NCBI RefSeq assembly: GCF_000420325.1 | Contig: NZ_ATUS01000001.1 | Location: forward strand, 62,001 to 126,000 | Reading direction: 5' to 3' | Source of the DNA: Spongiibacter tropicus DSM 19543 | GTDB lineage: Bacteria; Pseudomonadota; Gammaproteobacteria; Pseudomonadales; Spongiibacteraceae | DNA: 64,000 nucleotides | Shown here: in pieces, positions 45,075 to 53,962 of the stretch | How the letters are laid out: the number at the start of each line of letters is the position of its first letter | How positions within the stretch are numbered: position 1 is the stretch's first letter | Position numbers and translations under genes: made by a program | The notes under the pieces: generated by a model | Told to the model about the DNA's origin: nothing | What the model saw: the letters and a program-made list of their open reading frames with translations, nothing else | Database searches by the model: none

Positions 45075-45197
45075 TTAATAGCCAGGCATACCGTGAAGCC
45101 AGTAAACCACAGTACCGACCACAATGGTCAGGATCGCAACGGCGGCGCAAGCATCAGCAAAACTGTCCTCACGCGCTTCTTGATTGTTGTCAGACAT
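45075..45197 (-). CDS. 40-residue single-helix membrane microprotein
   Basis: A short frame missed by length cut-offs. It begins MSDNNQEAREDSFADACAAV, then a transmembrane stretch (AAVAILTIVVGTVVYWLHGM) and ends PGY. A good ribosome site (GAGG, seven bases before the ATG), the acidic-head plus hydrophobic-helix design and a terminator directly downstream support a real gene. I do not recognise the family with certainty. Confidence 0.7.
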   Translation of the reverse strand: MSDNNQEAREDSFADACAAVAILTIVVGTVVYWLHGMPGY

Positions 45198-45383
45198 AGC
45201 AACCTCAAAAGATTATCGGAATAAAATACCGGATTATTCCGGCAGACAAAGACGGCGCATTATAACAAGTTTCTGGATAACGAAATCCCCTAAATGATAA
45301 TCGGCCAGACGTATAAGCCTTATCCGCAAAAAGCATTAGCGATATAACCGATAACATTTTAAGATTCGCGCCAGATTGCTATT

Positions 45384-45423
45384 AAGCCCTCCGGCAGAGT
45401 TCTCCGCCGGTATCGCCGGGCTT
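45384..45423 (+). promoter_or_regulatory. Nested stem-loop in the leader of the sulfite/nitrite reductase gene
   Basis: Outer arms AAGCCC (45384-45389) and GGGCTT (45418-45423) enclose an inner stem CCGGC (45391-45395)/GCCGG (45406-45410). It ends about 45 bases before the ATG. There is no T-run, so it is not a terminator and may stabilise or regulate the mRNA. Confidence 0.4.
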
Positions 45424-45468
45424 CCGAGCCCTACAAGACCGATTTAACGCGAGAGATTTCAACGCTTT

Positions 45469-47112
45469 ATGTACGCCTACGACCAGTACGACCGGCAAAT
45501 TGTCAGCCAGCGTGTCGCCCAATACCGGGACCAAACCGAACGCTATCTGGCAGGAAAAATCAGCGATGAGCAGTTTCTGCCGCTGCGCCTCCAAAACGGC
45601 CTTTACGTTCAACGCCTGGCCCCCATGCTGCGCATCGCGGTTCCCTACGGCACACTCAACAGCCAACAGTTGCGCAAACTGGCGCATATTTGCCGCCATT
45701 ACGACAAAGGCTACGCGCACATCAGCACGCGGCAGAATATTCAGCTGAACTGGCCAAAACTCGAAGAAGTTCCCGGCATTCTCGAAGAGCTACTCGAGGT
45801 CGATATGCACGCCATTCAGACCAGCGGCAACTGTATTCGCAACGTGACTGCTGACCAGTTCTCAGGCGTCGCTGCAGACGAGGTGGAAGATGCGCGCCCC
45901 TGGTGTGAAATCATTCGCCAGTGGTCAACGTTCCACCCCGAGTTTGCCTTCCTTCCCCGCAAATTCAAAATTGCCGTGTGTGGTTCCGAACAGGACCGTG
46001 CAGCGGTGATGGTGCACGATATCGGCCTGCAAATTGTTAAGGATCCCGAGGGCAACACCGCATTCAAAGTGATCGTGGGCGGCGGCTTGGGTCGCACCCC
46101 GGTGATTGGCAGCGTGATTCATGACGCCCTCCCCCCACAGCACCTGCTGACATACCTGGAAGCCATCGTCCGGGTCTACAACCAACTCGGGCGCCGGGAC
46201 AACAAGTTCAAAGCGCGAATCAAGATTCTTGTTCGCGCCATGGGCGCTGATGCCTTCAAGGCGAAAGTAGAAGAAGAATGGGCCTTCATCAAGGACGGTC
46301 AGCTGAGCCTGCCGGAGGAAGAAGTCGCGCGCGCCAAGTCGTTTTTCACAGCACCCGATTACCTAGCGCTGCAGAATGAGGATCTTCAGGCTGTCGCTCT
46401 TGAGAGCCCGGCGTTTGCCCGTTGGCTTGCGCACAACGTACACGCGCATAAGCAAGACGGCTACGCGATCGTTACCCTGTCACTGAAAACCACCGGCGTA
46501 GCGCCTGGTGACATTACTGCAGAACAATTCGAGGCCGTTGCGAATCTGGCTGAAGAATATGGCTTCGGCGAGGCGCGAAGCACTCATCAGCAAAATATGG
46601 TGTTGCCAGATGTACAGCAGAAGCAGCTTTTCTCTCTGTGGCAGCGGCTGGAGAGCCTAGAGCTGGCCAGCCCGACTGTGGGCACGATGAACGATATTAT
46701 CTGCTGCCCAGGCGGGGATTTTTGCTCGCTAGCCAACGCGAAATCTATTCCGATTGCAGAAGCGATTCAGCGTCGCTTCGACGATCTGGATTACCTCTAT
46801 GATCTTGGCGAGATCGAACTGAATATTTCAGGCTGTATGAATGCCTGCGGCCATCACCATATCGGCAACATTGGCATTCTCGGTGTTGATAAGAAAGGGC
46901 AAGAGTTTTATCAGGTTTCCCTCGGCGGTAGCCAAGGGTTAAACGCGTCACTGGGTAAAATTCTGGGGCCATCTTTTGCACAGGAAGATATTCCCGACGT
47001 TATCGAGAAAATTCTGAACTGCTACGTAGAGCGTCGCCAGCCCGACGAGGACTTTCTCGACACTTTCAATCGCATTGGCCTGGAGCCCTTCAAGGAGCGT
47101 GTATATGCCTAA
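45469..47112 (+). CDS. cysI: Ferredoxin-type sulfite (nitrite) reductase hemoprotein
   Basis: A 547-residue siroheme/[4Fe-4S] enzyme reducing sulfite to sulfide for cysteine synthesis. Visible are two repeats of the nitrite/sulfite reductase half-domain: GYAHISTRQNIQLNWPKLEE and GFGEARSTHQQNMVLPDVQQ, with siroheme-binding TSGNCIRNVTADQF. The cluster cysteines are in CCPGGDFCSLANAKS and NISGCMNACGHHHIG. The following DUF934 gene, typical of assimilatory sulfite reduction in these bacteria, favours sulfite over nitrite. Overlaps that gene by 8 bases. Confidence 0.93.
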   Translation: MYAYDQYDRQIVSQRVAQYRDQTERYLAGKISDEQFLPLRLQNGLYVQRLAPMLRIAVPYGTLNSQQLRKLAHICRHYDKGYAHISTRQNIQLNWPKLEEVPGILEELLEVDMHAIQTSGNCIRNVTADQFSGVAADEVEDARPWCEIIRQWSTFHPEFAFLPRKFKIAVCGSEQDRAAVMVHDIGLQIVKDPEGNTAFKVIVGGGLGRTPVIGSVIHDALPPQHLLTYLEAIVRVYNQLGRRDNKFKARIKILVRAMGADAFKAKVEEEWAFIKDGQLSLPEEEVARAKSFFTAPDYLALQNEDLQAVALESPAFARWLAHNVHAHKQDGYAIVTLSLKTTGVAPGDITAEQFEAVANLAEEYGFGEARSTHQQNMVLPDVQQKQLFSLWQRLESLELASPTVGTMNDIICCPGGDFCSLANAKSIPIAEAIQRRFDDLDYLYDLGEIELNISGCMNACGHHHIGNIGILGVDKKGQEFYQVSLGGSQGLNASLGKILGPSFAQEDIPDVIEKILNCYVERRQPDEDFLDTFNRIGLEPFKERVYA

Positions 47113-47590
47113 TATCATTAAGCAGGGCCAGATCGTCGAGGACAACTGGCAAGTGTGGCGCGACAGCGACTCTCTGCCGGACAGTGCCCATGTTATTGTT
47201 CCGCTCGCCCTCTGGCAGGCACAGCGTGATGCCCTGCTGGCCAAAGGGCCTGTAGCACTGTTTCTCGCCAGCGACGAGTCTCCGAAAGCCCTGAGCGATG
47301 ACGACCTGGAAAAAGCGGCCTTTATTGCCGTCGATTTCCCCAAATTCATGGATGGCCGGGGCTTCAGTTATGCACGCGAGCTCCGGGAACAGCGTCACTA
47401 TCAGGGCGAAATTCGCGCCATTGGCGACTTTATGCGAGACCAGCTTTTCTACATGCAACGCTGTGGCTTCAGCAGTTACGCGCTGCCCAGCGAAGAACTG
47501 GAAGCCGCATTGGCCAGCTTCAATGATTTTACCGAAAGCTATCAGCCGTCTATCGATCAACCGCGACCGCTATTTCGCAGACGCGCCTGA
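47105..47590 (+). CDS. DUF934 protein associated with sulfite reductase
   Basis: A 161-residue protein (IIKQGQIVEDNWQVWRDSDS; FPKFMDGRGFSYARELREQR; IRAIGDFMRDQLFYMQRCGF). DUF934 genes almost always follow a cysI-type gene and are thought to be an accessory or electron-delivery factor for sulfite reduction. ATG 47105 lies inside the cysI stop region, so the two are co-translated. A strong bidirectional terminator follows. Confidence 0.93.
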   Translation: MPNIIKQGQIVEDNWQVWRDSDSLPDSAHVIVPLALWQAQRDALLAKGPVALFLASDESPKALSDDDLEKAAFIAVDFPKFMDGRGFSYARELREQRHYQGEIRAIGDFMRDQLFYMQRCGFSSYALPSEELEAALASFNDFTESYQPSIDQPRPLFRRRA

Positions 47591-47612
47591 CAGCAGCTCG
47601 ATCCCCACAAAA

Positions 47613-47638
47613 AAGCCCGCTAAAAGCGGGCTTTTTTG
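47613..47638 (+). terminator. Intrinsic terminator (bidirectional)
   Basis: AAGCCCGCT-AAA-AGCGGGCTT stem with T-run on the plus side and A-run on the other; separates the DUF934 gene from the convergent YceI gene. Confidence 0.9.
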
Positions 47639-47658
47639 TCTTTGGTGACATTCGCGAG

Positions 47659-48228
47659 TTATTTAAAAATCACCGAAAAAGTCACGGGCACAGCCAGAGA
47701 AATGTTATTCAAACCGGCGAGACTGCGCAGCTTGCCGATACCGGGTGCCAACTTGTGTCGAGTCACATCAATAAAACCAGGAGTGACCGTCGCGACGCTC
47801 AACTCACCGCCGCTCAATCGCGTCACCTGCGTCTGAAATACCATGGGGACGGTATTCCCATTCAAGGTCAACTCCCCTTTTAACTCTACTGCCTGTTGCT
47901 CACCCGCTTTCAGCGCGCTCACCGACTCGAGATCGACATCAGCTACGAAATTCGCCGTTTTATACTGCGCGGTATCGAACAGGTATTTGCGCATGCGCTC
48001 ATCACGGATTTCGATCCCGCTGTTAATGCTGTCCAGAGCAATCTCTATCGTTGCTTTACCACTCGCGTCATCGATACTGCCAGCCACCTTTTCAAAGGTA
48101 AACAATTCTGCAAAACGGTCATTCTTGACACTGGTGATGTTCAGTGTCGAGCGACTGCTATCCATTTCCAGGGCATTCAAGCCACTGGCAGCCAAAGCCA
48201 GCGCTGCCGCACAGAAGAGCTTTTTCAT
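47659..48228 (-). CDS. YceI-family periplasmic lipid-binding-type protein
   Basis: A 189-residue exported protein. The start ATG 48228 gives a signal peptide (MKKLFCAAALALAASGLNAL); a longer frame upstream would hide it. The mature part shows the YceI lipocalin-like pattern: STLNITSVKNDRFAELFTFE, ATIEIALDSINSGIEIRDER and the conserved QTQVTRLSGGELSVATVTPG. YceI proteins bind isoprenoids or similar lipids in the periplasm; physiological ligand unknown. Convergent with the sulfite reductase operon. Confidence 0.9.
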   Translation of the reverse strand: MKKLFCAAALALAASGLNALEMDSSRSTLNITSVKNDRFAELFTFEKVAGSIDDASGKATIEIALDSINSGIEIRDERMRKYLFDTAQYKTANFVADVDLESVSALKAGEQQAVELKGELTLNGNTVPMVFQTQVTRLSGGELSVATVTPGFIDVTRHKLAPGIGKLRSLAGLNNISLAVPVTFSVIFK

Positions 48229-48334
48229 TACCACACACTCCTTTCTTGATGAACTCGCATTGTTGGACAATATAATCCCAAAAAATTACCGACCATCTTA
48301 CAAAGAATGGCTGCTCTTTGCAGATGTCGTGCGC

Positions 48335-48365
48335 ATAAAAAAGCCCGGCCAAATGACCGGGCTTC
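48335..48365 (-). terminator. Intrinsic terminator of the etfBA operon
   Basis: On the minus strand GAAGCCCGGTCATTTGGCCG folds as AAGCCCGG/CCGGGCTT and is followed by six T. Confidence 0.85.
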
Positions 48366-48398
48366 TCATACGCTCAAAGCGTAATGCGATACAGCTGC

Positions 48399-49328
48399 TT
48401 AAATCGCGCTTTCCAGCTCAGGCAGTGCATCAAACAAATCGGCAACCAGACCGTAGTCGGCAACCTGGAAGATGGGAGCATCTTCGTCTTTGTTGATGGC
48501 GACAATGACTTTAGAGTCTTTCATGCCTGCAAGGTGCTGGATGGCACCGGAAATGCCCACGGCAATATACAGCCCGGGAGCAACGATCTTGCCGGTTTGA
48601 CCGACTTGCATATCGTTAGGTACGAAGCCTGCGTCAACAGCGGCACGAGAAGCACCCACTGCGGCACCCAGCTTGTCAGCCAGCGAGTACAGCATGCTGA
48701 AGTTATCACCGTTCTGCATACCGCGTCCGCCAGAGACAACGATGTCGGCAGCGGTCAGGTCAGGACGATCGCTCTTAGCCAGCTCTTCTTTATCGAAGCT
48801 GGAAATCGCTGCGTCTTGGGCACTGGCTACGGCTTCAACAGCCGCAGAACCACCTTCAGCTGCGGCGGCATCAAAAGCGGTTGCACGTACAGTGATCACC
48901 TTGATCGGATCAGAAGACTGCACCGTTGCGATAACGTTACCCGCGTAGATGGGACGCTTGAACGTGTCAGCGCTTTCTACAGCGATAATCTCAGAGATTT
49001 GTGCAACATCCAGCAGAGCTGCTGCACGCGGCAGCGTGTTCTTACCATTGCTGGTCGCAGGAGCCAGGATGTAACCGTAGTCCTTGCCCAGCTCGGCAAC
49101 CAACAGCGCAACGTTCTCAGCCAGTTGATGACCGTAGGCAGCATTATCAGCCACCAGAACCTTGCTCACGCCGTCGATTTTCGCTGCAGCTTCCGCTACA
49201 GCACCACAGCCTTCACCGGCAACCAATACGGCGATATCACCGCCGATCGCTTTTGCCGCTGTCACGGTGTTCAGGGTTGCCCCATTGATAGAGGCGTTAT
49301 CGTGTTCTGCAATAACAAGAATGCTCAT
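48399..49328 (-). CDS. etfA: Electron transfer flavoprotein alpha subunit
   Basis: A 309-residue FAD-binding subunit that carries electrons from acyl-CoA and other dehydrogenases to ETF-quinone oxidoreductase. It shows [20 protein letters not shown], the C-terminal FAD signature [40 protein letters not shown] and [20 protein letters not shown]. Its ATG overlaps the etfB TAA by one base (TAATG). The quinone oxidoreductase gene is divergently encoded from this operon. Confidence 0.97.
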   Translation of the reverse strand: MSILVIAEHDNASINGATLNTVTAAKAIGGDIAVLVAGEGCGAVAEAAAKIDGVSKVLVADNAAYGHQLAENVALLVAELGKDYGYILAPATSNGKNTLPRAAALLDVAQISEIIAVESADTFKRPIYAGNVIATVQSSDPIKVITVRATAFDAAAAEGGSAAVEAVASAQDAAISSFDKEELAKSDRPDLTAADIVVSGGRGMQNGDNFSMLYSLADKLGAAVGASRAAVDAGFVPNDMQVGQTGKIVAPGLYIAVGISGAIQHLAGMKDSKVIVAINKDEDAPIFQVADYGLVADLFDALPELESAI

Positions 49329-50077
49329 TAGATTACCTTCGCCTCGTTTTTCAGTTTTTCAACCAGTTCAGCAACGTCGGCCACCTTGATGCCTGCCTGA
49401 CGCTCTGCCGGCGGCTCAACTTTCAGTGTTTTAACACGTGGCGTTACATCGATGCCCAGCTCGTCAGGAGTCAGAGTATCCAGCGGCTTTTTCTTGGCTT
49501 TCATGATATTCGGCAGTGAAGCATAACGGGGTTCGTTCAGACGCAAGTCTGTAGTCACCACTGCGGGCAGCTTCAGTTTCACTGTCTGCAGACCGCCATC
49601 AATTTCGCGAGTGACTGCAACGCTGTCGCCATCAACCGCAACTTCTGAAGCGAATGTCCCCTGACCCATACCAGCCAACGCGGCCAGCATCTGACCAGTC
49701 TGGTTGTTGTCACCGTCAATGGCCTGCTTGCCCATGATCACCAGCTGAGGCTGCTCTTTATCAACAACCGCCTTCAGTACTTTGGCAATGCCCAGAGGCT
49801 GAACGTCTTCATCGGTTTCGACCAAAATGCCGCGGTCAGCACCCAGCGCCAACGCAGTACGAATTTGCTCTTGGGCCACTTTGGGACCGATCGATACAGC
49901 GACGATTTCAGTAGCGACGCCTTTCTCTTTCAGGCGCACAGCTTCTTCAACAGCGATTTCACAGAATGGATTGATCGCCATTTTGACATTATTCAGATCA
50001 ACGCCAGTACCATCCGACTTGGGACGCACTTTGACGTTGTAGTCAACGACTCGTTTGACAGCAACAAGAACCTTCAT
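49328..50077 (-). CDS. etfB: Electron transfer flavoprotein beta subunit
   Basis: A 249-residue partner of EtfA that binds AMP. It starts [20 protein letters not shown] and has [38 protein letters not shown] and the beta signature [31 protein letters not shown]. Full length, with GGGGAAT before the start. Transcribed with etfA and divergent from etfD over a 376-base region. Confidence 0.97.
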   Translation of the reverse strand: MKVLVAVKRVVDYNVKVRPKSDGTGVDLNNVKMAINPFCEIAVEEAVRLKEKGVATEIVAVSIGPKVAQEQIRTALALGADRGILVETDEDVQPLGIAKVLKAVVDKEQPQLVIMGKQAIDGDNNQTGQMLAALAGMGQGTFASEVAVDGDSVAVTREIDGGLQTVKLKLPAVVTTDLRLNEPRYASLPNIMKAKKKPLDTLTPDELGIDVTPRVKTLKVEPPAERQAGIKVADVAELVEKLKNEAKVI

Positions 50078-50453
50078 GGATTCCCCAGTAAACGCGTAAA
50101 TGAATGGAAATAGCTAACGTCCTTACGCTGCGGATTGAAAAATCGATCCGTCCAGACGAAGCCCCTTATAAAAAGCGCCGTTATATTGACGCCATTGCCC
50201 CGCGAGGTCAACCAAACCGGCCTATTCACCGCCTGAATAATGAGAATTAACGACATTGAATTTGATGCTTTTATAACCCAAAAAACGGCAAGAACAGCGA
50301 ACAGCGCCGGACTCTGCCCTCCTCTATACACGCAAAGCCAGTGCACACTTGTAGCCTTTCCAAGCACATCCCCCTATAATTTCGCCTTTTGACGGCGCCC
50401 AAAGGCTCAGACTATAAGGGCTGCGCTGAACTTGGTATTAAAGGAGAGAGACT
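50078..50453. promoter_or_regulatory. Divergent control region between etfB and the ETF-quinone oxidoreductase gene
   Basis: No gene. It contains a perfect -10 hexamer TATAAT at 50375-50380 for the rightward gene, although the best -35 candidate (TTGTAG) is spaced too far (20 bases). No clear palindromic operator for fatty-acid regulators such as PsrA was recognised. A short AT-rich stretch lies near 50225-50285. Confidence 0.6.
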
Positions 50454-52109
50454 GTGGAACGCGAATCGATGGAGTTTGACGTCCTGATCGTCGGCGCTGG
50501 TCCTGCGGGTCTGGCTGCGGCCTGTAAAATTCGCCAACTGAGCGAAAGCACCGGCCAAGACATCAGCGTGTGTGTAGTAGAAAAAGGCTCCGAAGTCGGC
50601 GCCCACATCCTTTCAGGCGCGGTCTTCGAGCCCACAGCTCTGAACGAGCTGTTTCCCAACTGGAAAGAGATGGGTGCACCGTTGAACACTGCGGTCACTG
50701 GCGACGACATCTACTATATGACCAGTGCGGAAAAGGCGACCAAAGTACCCGGTTTCGCCGTCCCCAAGACCATGCACAATGAAGGCAACTACGTCATCAG
50801 TCTCGGCAACCTCTGCCGCTGGCTGGCAGAGCAAGCAGAAGGCATGGGAGCAGAAATCTACCCCGGCTTTGCCGCTTCTGATGTACTTTATAACGAAGAT
50901 GGCAGCGTTAAGGGTATTGTGACCGGCGACATGGGTATTGCTGCCGACGGAAGCCAGAAAGACAGCTACATGCCCGGCATGGAGCTGCACGCCAAATATA
51001 CTCTGTTCTCGGAAGGTTGCCGCGGCCACTTGGGTAAGCGGCTGATTGAGAAATTCGACCTGAGTGCGGGCAAAGATCCCCAACACTATGGCATTGGGAT
51101 CAAAGAACTGTGGAAAATCGATCCAGCCAAACACGAAGAAGGCAAAGTTATTCACGCCACTGGCTGGCCGCTTTCAGAAAATGGTGCCTTTGGTGGTAGC
51201 TTCCTCTACCACATCGAAGACAACCAAATTTCTATCGGCCTGATCACCGATCTGTGCTATGACAACCCCTGGTTGTCGCCCTTCGAAGAGTTCCAACGCT
51301 TCAAGCAACACCCCGTTATCAAACAGTACCTTGAAGGGGGCGAGCGTGTTTCATACGGCGCTCGGGCCATCTCCAAAGGCGGTCTTCAGTCTCTGCCCAA
51401 AATGACCTTCCCAGGCGGCCTGCTGATCGGCTGTGACGCCGGCACACTGAATTTCGCCAAGATTAAAGGCAGCCACACTGCAATGAAATCGGGCATGATC
51501 GCTGCGGAAGTGGTTCACAAGGCCTTGACGGCCGACAGTAAATCCGGCGAAGAGCTGACCGAGTACACCACCGCCTTCGAAAACTCCTGGCTGTATGACG
51601 AACTCTACGCGCAGCGTAACTTTGGTCCTGCGCAACACAAATGGGGCAACTTCATCGGCTCGGCGTACGCCTTCGTTGACATCAATATCTTCAACGGCAA
51701 ACTCCCGTGGACAATGCGCGATGATCATGCGGACTACGCGCAGATGAAACCCGCTGACAGCTGCAAGAAAATCGAGTACCCGAAACCTGACAACAAAATC
51801 AGTTTTGACCGCCTCAGCTCGGTGTTCCTGTCGAATACCAACCACGAGGAAGATCAGCCCTGTCATTTGACCCTGAAAGACCCAGAGCTGCCAATTCGCG
51901 AAAACCTGCCGAAATACGCCGAGCCTGCTCAGCGCTACTGCCCGGCCGGTGTTTACGAGGTAGTTGAGGATGAGAGCGGCACAGCGCGCTTCCAGATCAA
52001 CGGCCAGAACTGCGTTCACTGCAAAACCTGTGACATCAAGGATCCGGCTCAGAACATTGTCTGGGTAACGCCTGAGGGCCTGGGCGGCCCCAATTACCCC
52101 AACATGTAA
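50454..52109 (+). CDS. etfD: Electron transfer flavoprotein-ubiquinone oxidoreductase
   Basis: A 551-residue membrane-associated flavoprotein that passes electrons from EtfBA to ubiquinone. N-terminal FAD-binding FDVLIVGAGPAGLAAACKIR, SGAVFEPTALNELFPNWKEM, GCDAGTLNFAKIKGSHTAMK, and a C-terminal [4Fe-4S] domain with CPAGVYEVV and INGQNCVHCKTCDIKDPAQN. The GTG at 50454 is used because AAGGAGAG lies just upstream. It ends in a strong terminator. Together with etfBA this completes the electron route for beta-oxidation and related dehydrogenases. Confidence 0.97.
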   Translation: MERESMEFDVLIVGAGPAGLAAACKIRQLSESTGQDISVCVVEKGSEVGAHILSGAVFEPTALNELFPNWKEMGAPLNTAVTGDDIYYMTSAEKATKVPGFAVPKTMHNEGNYVISLGNLCRWLAEQAEGMGAEIYPGFAASDVLYNEDGSVKGIVTGDMGIAADGSQKDSYMPGMELHAKYTLFSEGCRGHLGKRLIEKFDLSAGKDPQHYGIGIKELWKIDPAKHEEGKVIHATGWPLSENGAFGGSFLYHIEDNQISIGLITDLCYDNPWLSPFEEFQRFKQHPVIKQYLEGGERVSYGARAISKGGLQSLPKMTFPGGLLIGCDAGTLNFAKIKGSHTAMKSGMIAAEVVHKALTADSKSGEELTEYTTAFENSWLYDELYAQRNFGPAQHKWGNFIGSAYAFVDINIFNGKLPWTMRDDHADYAQMKPADSCKKIEYPKPDNKISFDRLSSVFLSNTNHEEDQPCHLTLKDPELPIRENLPKYAEPAQRYCPAGVYEVVEDESGTARFQINGQNCVHCKTCDIKDPAQNIVWVTPEGLGGPNYPNM

Positions 52110-52114
52110 AACCC

Positions 52115-52144
52115 AAAAGGGCAGCTTACGCTGCCCTTTTTTTT
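52115..52144 (+). terminator. Intrinsic terminator of etfD
   Basis: AAGGGCAGC-TTAC-GCTGCCCTT stem followed by eight T. Confidence 0.92.
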
Positions 52145-52212
52145 GCACGACTATTGATGACACATCAATGCTTCAGCCACCCATCGCCATGACTGGCAAC
52201 AGCGAGAATCGA

Positions 52213-52755
52213 TCAGCAGCTCCCCAACTCAAAGTTACTGCCTGAGGAAGCCAAAATCAGCTTCCCATCTTCTTGTTCCGCCATCTCCACCAGACGATAG
52301 AACGAAGCGCGATTTACCCTCGCCGCCAAGCCATATTCCGTCATGACGCTGGGTTGCGGCTCTCCAGAGGTTTCATCTTCGGTCACGATTAATGGGTGTT
52401 CAGCAGCAATCGCATACCAGCGATCAACATTGGTTTTTACCGCAACACGCTGCTCAAGAGTGCCTTGATTTTCGATTTCCGTATCAACGACGATGAGCGG
52501 CAGGTCATCGACAATCAGCCGCCACTTTTCGACAGGCGTCACCAGGTAATACTGCCCGTCGTCCTCACGGCGAAGAATAGACGAGAAGAGGCATACCAAC
52601 TCGTGACGCTTGATCTCCCCGCCTTCATGAAACCATCGTCCGTCGGCCGTGATACGAATATCGATATCGCCACTGAGTTCCGGATGCCACTTGTCGAGCG
52701 GCGGGCGTCCCTTCTGCTCACTCAGTAGTTTCTCAATGCTGTCCAGCGCCGACAT
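52213..52755 (-). CDS. DUF1285 protein, unknown function
   Basis: A 180-residue protein of the DUF1285 family: PPLDKWHPELSGDIDIRITA, GRWFHEGGEIKRHELVCLFS, SILRREDDGQYYLVTPVEKW and RLIVDDLPLIVVDTEIENQG. ATG 52755 is chosen because AGGAGG lies five bases upstream; a GTG two codons earlier falls within that ribosome site. Likely cytoplasmic. It follows serA by about 13 bases on the same strand and is the last gene of that operon. The family fold is known but the function is not. Confidence 0.85.
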   Translation of the reverse strand: MSALDSIEKLLSEQKGRPPLDKWHPELSGDIDIRITADGRWFHEGGEIKRHELVCLFSSILRREDDGQYYLVTPVEKWRLIVDDLPLIVVDTEIENQGTLEQRVAVKTNVDRWYAIAAEHPLIVTEDETSGEPQPSVMTEYGLAARVNRASFYRLVEMAEQEDGKLILASSGSNFELGSC

Positions 52756-52768
52756 AGCCACCTCCTGC

Positions 52769-53941
52769 TCAGCGAATCAAGCGGACGTTGATCACTCCTT
52801 CCAGCGCCGCAATTTGCTCCAGCAACTCCTCGCCAACATCACTGGCGAGATCAATAAGATTGTAGGCAATTTCATCGCGGCTCTTGTTTAGCATATCAAC
52901 GATATTGATGTTTGCATCGGAGAGAATGCCGAGAATACTGCCCAGAATCTTGGGCACATTGTGATTGGCAACCGCCAGTCGACACTCGCCACTGCGCTCC
53001 AGGTACAACGCCGGAAAGTTCACAGAATTGCTGATGTTGCCGTTACGCAAAAAGTCATCCAATTGATTCGCCGCCATGATGGCGCAGTTCTCTTCGGCCT
53101 CGTCAGTGCTGGCACCAATATGCGGCATGAGAATCACGTCGTTGCGACCAATCAGCTCAGGCGTTGGGAAATCGGTGATAAATTTACGCAGGCGCCCGGC
53201 GTTTAGGGCTTCTACGACCGCATCGATATTGACGATTTCTTCCCGCGCAAAATTGAGCAGACAGGTGCCTGGGCGGCAATTGCCCAGCAGATCGGCGTTA
53301 ACCATGCCTCGAGTTGAATCGAAGACCGGCAAATGCAGCGTGATGAAGTCTGCCTTGGCGAACAGGCTGCCAATATTCTCCATTTTTTGCACCGCGCTGG
53401 GCAGCCGCCAAGCGGCATCGACGGACAGCGCAGGATCGTAGCCAATCACCTGCATGCCAAGATCCAGCGCTGCTCGGGCAATCATAGAGCCAATGGCGCC
53501 CAGGCCAACAATACCTAGCGTGCGCCCCTGCAATTCATTACCTTTGAAGCGCTTCTTTTCCTTTTCAAGCAGCTTGGCAAGCTCAGCACCATCCTTCATG
53601 TCGCCCAACGTATCGACATAGGCAATACCTTCAAGAATGCCCCGCGAGCCCAGCGTGAGGCCGGAAATCACCAGCTCTTTTACCGCATTTGCGTTGGCAC
53701 CCGGGCTGTTAAAGACGGGAATGCCGCGCTGCGTACATTCGGCAACAGGAACATTGTTGGTCCCCGCCCCGGCGCGCGCGATGGCTTTTACCGATTCGGG
53801 AATATCAGCATTCTGCAATTTATGACTGCGCAGCAAAATGGCATCTGGCGAGCTAAATTCGCTGGCGATCTCGTATTGCTCTCTGGGCAGACGCTCCAGG
53901 CCTTTGACAGAAATCTGGTTCAAGGTAAGAATTTTGTACAC
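52769..53941 (-). CDS. serA: D-3-phosphoglycerate dehydrogenase
   Basis: First enzyme of serine synthesis. The 390-residue product has IARAGAGTNNVPVAECTQRG, the NAD-binding GIVGLGAIGSMIARAALDLG, the catalytic His region VILMPHIGASTDEAEENCAI and a C-terminal ACT-type domain (NIVDMLNKSRDEIAYNLIDL). GTG 53941 is taken as the start because AGGAGG ends four bases before it; the longer frame adds seven residues that span the ribosome site. It lies 21 bases after a phosphopantetheinyl transferase gene, an uncommon partner. Confidence 0.92.
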   Translation of the reverse strand: MYKILTLNQISVKGLERLPREQYEIASEFSSPDAILLRSHKLQNADIPESVKAIARAGAGTNNVPVAECTQRGIPVFNSPGANANAVKELVISGLTLGSRGILEGIAYVDTLGDMKDGAELAKLLEKEKKRFKGNELQGRTLGIVGLGAIGSMIARAALDLGMQVIGYDPALSVDAAWRLPSAVQKMENIGSLFAKADFITLHLPVFDSTRGMVNADLLGNCRPGTCLLNFAREEIVNIDAVVEALNAGRLRKFITDFPTPELIGRNDVILMPHIGASTDEAEENCAIMAANQLDDFLRNGNISNSVNFPALYLERSGECRLAVANHNVPKILGSILGILSDANINIVDMLNKSRDEIAYNLIDLASDVGEELLEQIAALEGVINVRLIR

Positions 53942-53962
53942 ACTTCCTCCTTCTCGTTTCAC

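Noticed and set aside
50078-50453. PsrA or LiuR operator for etf genes
   Set aside because: No palindrome matching the known consensus could be located by eye.
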